Assembly (NCBI GenBank): GCA_016302165.1
Contig: JAEDOD010000080.1
Coordinates: 1 to 8,357 of the forward strand
Source: Sphaerochaetaceae bacterium
GTDB lineage: Bacteria; Spirochaetota; Spirochaetia; Sphaerochaetales; Sphaerochaetaceae
DNA: 8,357 nucleotides
Direction: 5' to 3'
The translations under genes and the position numbers were made by a program. The notes beneath the pieces were generated by a model that saw nothing but the letters and a program-made list of their open reading frames with translations, searched no databases and was not told the DNA's origin. Within the stretch, counting starts at the first letter, position 1; every line of letters begins with the position of its first letter. Positions 5,279-8,357 of this stretch are shown here, one piece after another.

Positions 5279-6343
5279 TCAGAATGTTGAATTTGCTTCC
5301 AAGGCTGCGATTTCGCTGTCGCTAAGATCATAGCCCCAAAGAATGGAATAGATTTCCCTAGCCTTCTCTCCGATGTCGTAGTCGTAATACTGGGGATACA
5401 CAAGGTTTCCAAGCCACCAGACTCCAAGGATCATGTTCATGCTTGGTGGATTTGCCAGCCAGTTGTAGGGGAGGGATGGAACTGTGCAGTACTTTCCTTC
5501 CTTTACAGCCTTGATTTCCTTCCAGCCATCAAGGGAGGCAACTTCCTTTACAATCTCTTTGTCTCCAAAGACAATCACATCAGGATCGGCAAGCATTGCT
5601 GTCTCCAGATTGATCTGGTTTCCGCCACCCTTATCAGACACCTTCTCCACTACTATGGCGTTGTCGACTCCTACTATATCAAGAACCTGGGCCTGGGTTG
5701 ATCCCTTGGCGTTGGTGGCAAGGCCGTCAGCTCCTGATGTATACATTACAGATACTCTTTCTTCCTCCTTTATCTTTGCGCTGTTCTCCTTTGCCATGGC
5801 CAGTGTCTCGTCGACGAAGGCTCCCAGCTCTTCTCCACGCTCCTCCATTGAGAGGATCTGTCCAAGAGTCCTGAAGGCCTGGGCCATATTGGGCAGGTTG
5901 GCTTCTATGAAGATTACAGGAATTCCGATCTGGTTCTGGAGAGAATCAAGGTCATCAGCAATTCCATCCTTGTAGCTCCCAAGGTCGATGACCAGCTCAG
6001 CTCCTGAAGCAAGAAGAGTCTCAAGGTTTAGATTGGCCTTGCTTCCATACATCTGTCCTGTTTCTGGCAGCTCAGAAAGTACAGAAGGAAGATATTTCAT
6101 CTGGTCAGAGGATGGGGATCCTGATACAGTGCACATCCTTTCAGGAGCAAAGGCTGAAAGGAACATTGTAGCTACAGCACCGGAGGGTGCAACCTTCTCC
6201 ACGTCTTTTGGAATCTCCACACTTCGTCCTGAGCTATCCACAAAGATTACAGTCTCTTTATTTGCCTCCTCATAGGCTCCCTGGGCGAAAAGCGGGGAGA
6301 AGATGAGGAAAAAGGCAAGGATCAATACATAGATTTTCTTCAT
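5279..6343 (-). CDS. ABC transporter substrate-binding protein, iron-siderophore/cobalamin/molybdate class (Peripla_BP_2)
   Basis: This 354-residue secreted binding protein would capture a metal complex or cofactor in the periplasm and hand it to an ABC importer. The N-terminus is a signal peptide: KK, a hydrophobic core (4-19), then LFA-QGA with cleavage likely after A20 or A23. There is no Cys, so it is not a lipoprotein. The first lobe opens with DSSGRSVEIP (36-45), typical of the BtuF/FepB/FhuD fold family. The second lobe ends with PYNWLANPPSMN (292-303), GVWWLGNLVYP and a GYDLSD tail, a pattern I associate with binding proteins in this class for Fe-siderophores, molybdate or tungstate. 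The ligand cannot be fixed from this. The ATG at 6343 is preferred (GGAG 6 bases upstream); the ATG at 6355 overlaps that ribosome site. No permease or ATPase gene lies within the window, and a terminator follows at once, so it is transcribed alone. Confidence 0.93.
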   Translation of the reverse strand: MKKIYVLILAFFLIFSPLFAQGAYEEANKETVIFVDSSGRSVEIPKDVEKVAPSGAVATMFLSAFAPERMCTVSGSPSSDQMKYLPSVLSELPETGQMYGSKANLNLETLLASGAELVIDLGSYKDGIADDLDSLQNQIGIPVIFIEANLPNMAQAFRTLGQILSMEERGEELGAFVDETLAMAKENSAKIKEEERVSVMYTSGADGLATNAKGSTQAQVLDIVGVDNAIVVEKVSDKGGGNQINLETAMLADPDVIVFGDKEIVKEVASLDGWKEIKAVKEGKYCTVPSLPYNWLANPPSMNMILGVWWLGNLVYPQYYDYDIGEKAREIYSILWGYDLSDSEIAALEANSTF

Positions 6344-6349
6344 AGTTAA

Positions 6350-6353
6350 CTCC
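6350..6353 (-). promoter_or_regulatory. Ribosome binding site that decides the binding-protein start
   Basis: GGAG in ATGGAGTTAACTATG on the minus strand, 6 bases before the ATG at 6341-6343. It overlaps the upstream in-frame ATG (6353-6355), which therefore is unlikely to be the start. The resulting product begins MKKIYV, a standard signal-peptide start. Confidence 0.8.
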
Positions 6354-6364
6354 ATTTACGTATA

Positions 6365-6393
6365 ATTTTGAAAAACAATACGGTCTTCGTCAA
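6365..6393 (-). promoter_or_regulatory. Candidate promoter for the substrate-binding protein gene
   Basis: TTGACG (complement of 6388-6393), 17 bases, then CAAAAT (complement of 6365-6370). The -35 box matches 5 of 6 and the -10 box 4 of 6 consensus bases. Transcription would begin near 6358, only about 15 bases before the start codon. That leaves no room for a cobalamin or other riboswitch, so any metal or cofactor control would have to be by a protein. TTTGA-AATA-TCAAA (6403-6416), a 5-bp inverted repeat, lies just upstream of the -35 box and could be an activator or repressor site. Confidence 0.5.
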
Positions 6394-6565
6394 GCATTAT
6401 CTTTTGAAATATCAAATGGAGAAGTTCAAATGTCTAAATGCAAAATACAACGAAATTTATGTAATGTGTTCTATTTTTTTACATTAATACTAAAGAGTGT
6501 AAAAGGAACTACTAGAAATACAATGGGATAAATGTGTACTCTCCTATTTGGCAAAAAGAGTAATA
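6394..6565. other. AT-rich divergent intergenic region
   Basis: This stretch separates the leftward binding-protein gene from the rightward lipoprotein gene. It holds a TTTGA-AATA-TCAAA inverted repeat (6403-6416), a run of seven T (6474-6480) and a fair -10 box for the lipoprotein gene, TACAAT (6519-6524), without a convincing -35. GATAATG (complement of 6395-6401) resembles half of a Fur box, but the second half is missing. No small gene is supported. Confidence 0.5.
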
Positions 6566-8357
6566 ATGATGAAATCGTCTGTATATAGATATATATGTGT
6601 GCTGATGGCCATCCTTCTGTCAGTATCCTGTTCCATAGCACCAGAAATGGAAGAAAGGGTTGAGCTATCTCCAAAGGAGAGGGCACTTCAGGTTCCTGAA
6701 GGCTTTACGGTCACATCCCTTTCAGAGAAGGGAGAGATAAAGGTGGGCTGGGAGGCTGTGGAGAACGCCACCCACTACGAAGTGGAATATGAAAGCGCTG
6801 TGGATTATCTCTCCGGTAAGGAGATGAAGAAGTACATCACAGCTTCAAACTCCTTTGTGCTGTCTTCCTTCGGTGGTGGGGAAGACAAAAGGTTCGTGTT
6901 TAGGGTACGGGCAATGAAGAAAAGCGATACAGGCCTTATCCAGTCCCCGTTTACAGAAATGGCTGAAGGGGCTGTAGTCGACGACTACAGTGTGTCTCTA
7001 TATTTCAGGGACCAGAAGCTGTTCTTCTCCATCAGCTATTCCAACAATGTGTCCATATTCAATGAAGGAAAGGAAATCGTAAAGGCAGAAGTCCTTATCT
7101 ATGAAGGTGATTACTCCTCTTCTGCTATTCCTGAAGACGCCTTGCCCATAGTCAGCGGAGAAAGGGAAGTGGGCTCCAGCGAGACCTTAGTCCTGACCTA
7201 TGTCCTTATGGTGGAGGGAAAGGAAATAAAGAGGAATGTGGTTTCACTTCTTACAGATGTTGACTTTGTGCCGAAGGGAATAACAGAGATTTCTGCTCTA
7301 TCCAACGAAAAGGATGGAATCCCAATCTCCTGGACCAGCCCTGGAATCAACAAGGGAGTGGAGGAAGTGGAGATCCTCTTTGCTCTCGAAAGAAAAGAGA
7401 AGGGGGAAGATCAGTGGACAAGAATTGGAAATGGAGAAGATAAATACTTCCTTCCTCCTTCTTCTACGGATCTTTATGCTCCCTTCTCCATAAGCTACGT
7501 CGATACTTTTGTGGAAAGTGGAAAAGAGTATCAATATAGAGTAGTCACATATTACAGAATGGATAATAACACTCTGCTCCAGAGTGAAGATAATATGCTT
7601 TCAGATTTAGCTTACATGGCAGACGAAAAGGTTGAGTCTGTACTCTTTACTTTGGGGGAAGAGACAATAGGGGAGGATGGAAGCCTTTCTCTCCCTGTAT
7701 CCCTTTCCTGGAGCGTAAGGCACAGTCTTCCTTCCACGTCCTTCTTTAGAGTAAGGAGAGTATTCCTGGACACTTCTGCCACTTCCGAAAGCTCCCTGGA
7801 CAGGGTCTGGGACCTGAATGGCGACACTTTCACCCTTTCAGATGTCATTGTCCTCTCATCAGAGGAGAGGAAGGATCCCAGGACAGTGATGTACTATGTG
7901 TCCATAGTATCGGGAGAAGAGGAAGGGGAAAGTGTCAGGGCCCAGGATAAGGATGGAGAGTCTTCCATCATGACAGAAGGGGAGGCTGTGGTGCCAATAA
8001 TCAAGGAAGGCTCCCTGAAGGCCACCACTGACCTGAACGGCATGGTTATTATCAGCTGGGAGATGGAAGAGAGCTTCCCTGAGGATTTCCAGAAGGAGAA
8101 AGTATACTTTACAGTGTACAGGGAAAACGAAAATGGATATTTGAGCATTTCCCAGCCTCTCTCCTACAGTGAGACCAGCTTTGTTGATAAAAGTGCGGCT
8201 TCCGGCAGCTATATGGTGAAGCCAAGCTACCTCCAGAGCGACACGAGTGCTCCAGACTACATATACGTAAGAAACTATCCCTTCACTCCTTCTGTGGAGG
8301 GAAGAACACTTTCCTCTCCTTCCTCCCTTTCTGCTTCCTACAACGCCTTCAACGACA
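6566..8357 (+). CDS. Large fibronectin type III-like lipoprotein, partial (3' end beyond window)
   Basis: The frame is open from the ATG ATG pair at 6566/6569 to the window edge: at least 596 residues, with no stop reached. Counting from 6569, residues 1-20 are a lipoprotein signal peptide with lipobox LSVS-C21. This is relaxed compared with LxGC but usual for spirochaetes, so the mature protein should be lipid-anchored to a membrane. A short linker leads to a fibronectin-III-like domain (about 40-132) with the pattern KVGWEAVENATHYEVEY and FVFRVRA. Further beta-rich segments of the same style start near 238 (IPISWTSPG, then YQYRVVTYY), 355 (PVSLSWSVR, then MYYVSIVSG) and 482 (MVIISWEME). The last residues (SSPSSLSASYN, 582 onward) look like the start of another. 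Such proteins bind partners or build cell-surface structures; no enzymatic motif is seen. The ribosome site is weak (AAGAG, 6556-6560). The exact repeat count is uncertain because the sequences diverge strongly. Confidence 0.85.
   Translation, partial: MMKSSVYRYICVLMAILLSVSCSIAPEMEERVELSPKERALQVPEGFTVTSLSEKGEIKVGWEAVENATHYEVEYESAVDYLSGKEMKKYITASNSFVLSSFGGGEDKRFVFRVRAMKKSDTGLIQSPFTEMAEGAVVDDYSVSLYFRDQKLFFSISYSNNVSIFNEGKEIVKAEVLIYEGDYSSSAIPEDALPIVSGEREVGSSETLVLTYVLMVEGKEIKRNVVSLLTDVDFVPKGITEISALSNEKDGIPISWTSPGINKGVEEVEILFALERKEKGEDQWTRIGNGEDKYFLPPSSTDLYAPFSISYVDTFVESGKEYQYRVVTYYRMDNNTLLQSEDNMLSDLAYMADEKVESVLFTLGEETIGEDGSLSLPVSLSWSVRHSLPSTSFFRVRRVFLDTSATSESSLDRVWDLNGDTFTLSDVIVLSSEERKDPRTVMYYVSIVSGEEEGESVRAQDKDGESSIMTEGEAVVPIIKEGSLKATTDLNGMVIISWEMEESFPEDFQKEKVYFTVYRENENGYLSISQPLSYSETSFVDKSAASGSYMVKPSYLQSDTSAPDYIYVRNYPFTPSVEGRTLSSPSSLSASYNAFND
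6972..6990. repeat. Perfect 9-1-9 palindrome inside the lipoprotein gene
   Basis: CTGTAGTCG (6972-6980), A6981 and CGACTACAG (6982-6990) form a perfect 19-base inverted repeat with a single-base centre. It encodes AVVDDYS (residues 135-141), in the linker after the first fibronectin-III-like domain. No protein motif obviously demands this sequence. Confidence 0.8.

Noticed and set aside
6395..6416. Fur box upstream of the binding-protein gene
   Set aside because: Only one GATAATG-like half is present; the matching half at the expected spacing is absent.
6344..6565. Cobalamin or other riboswitch ahead of the substrate-binding protein
   Set aside because: The best promoter leaves a leader of about 15 bases, and I see no conserved B12-box or similar motif in the region.

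Overview
The window looks like ordinary chromosome from an anaerobic or microaerophilic diderm bacterium. A spirochaete (Spirochaetota, gut Sphaerochaeta/Treponema-like) is my best guess. Seen: a rubredoxin-first ('reverse') rubrerythrin, a long secreted protein with a relaxed lipobox (LSVSC) and fibronectin-III-like repeats, moderate GC, strong GGAG ribosome sites and ATGA-type gene overlaps. The taxon is inferred; no rRNA or other marker gene is present. I see no tRNA, rRNA, CRISPR array, insertion sequence or phage gene.

Layout. 1-426: no supported gene, except a clear terminator (384-410) for the leftward rubrerythrin gene. 427-996 (-): reverse rubrerythrin for peroxide defence. 997-1208: divergent promoter region. 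1209-2452 (+): a two-gene unit of an FMN nitroreductase-family protein and a small (p)ppGpp synthetase, overlapping by one base. 2424-4926 (-): a three-gene unit with successive 4-base ATGA overlaps, made of the two halves of a split ThrE/YjjP-YjjB exporter followed by a cytoplasmic alkaline-phosphatase-superfamily phosphodiesterase. The last gene runs into the alarmone synthetase tail to tail, and their coding regions overlap by 29 bp. 4927-5278: a gap without a supported gene, ending in a terminator. 5279-6343 (-): an ABC transporter substrate-binding protein of the iron/cobalamin/molybdate class with its own promoter and terminator. 6344-6565: divergent AT-rich regulatory region. 6566-8357 (+): a large fibronectin-III-like lipoprotein that runs off the window.

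How it fits together. The left part suggests stress physiology: peroxide removal, a flavin reductase and alarmone synthesis. The centre couples small-molecule export to a phosphodiesterase. The right part is cell-envelope business: metal or cofactor capture and a surface or periplasmic lipoprotein. I found no strong case for a wholly new system. The most useful leads are the exporter-phosphodiesterase unit, its 29-bp antisense overlap with the alarmone gene, a perfect 19-base palindrome inside the lipoprotein gene, an operator-like palindrome at the rubrerythrin promoter, and a possible decayed gene with an inverted repeat at the left edge.
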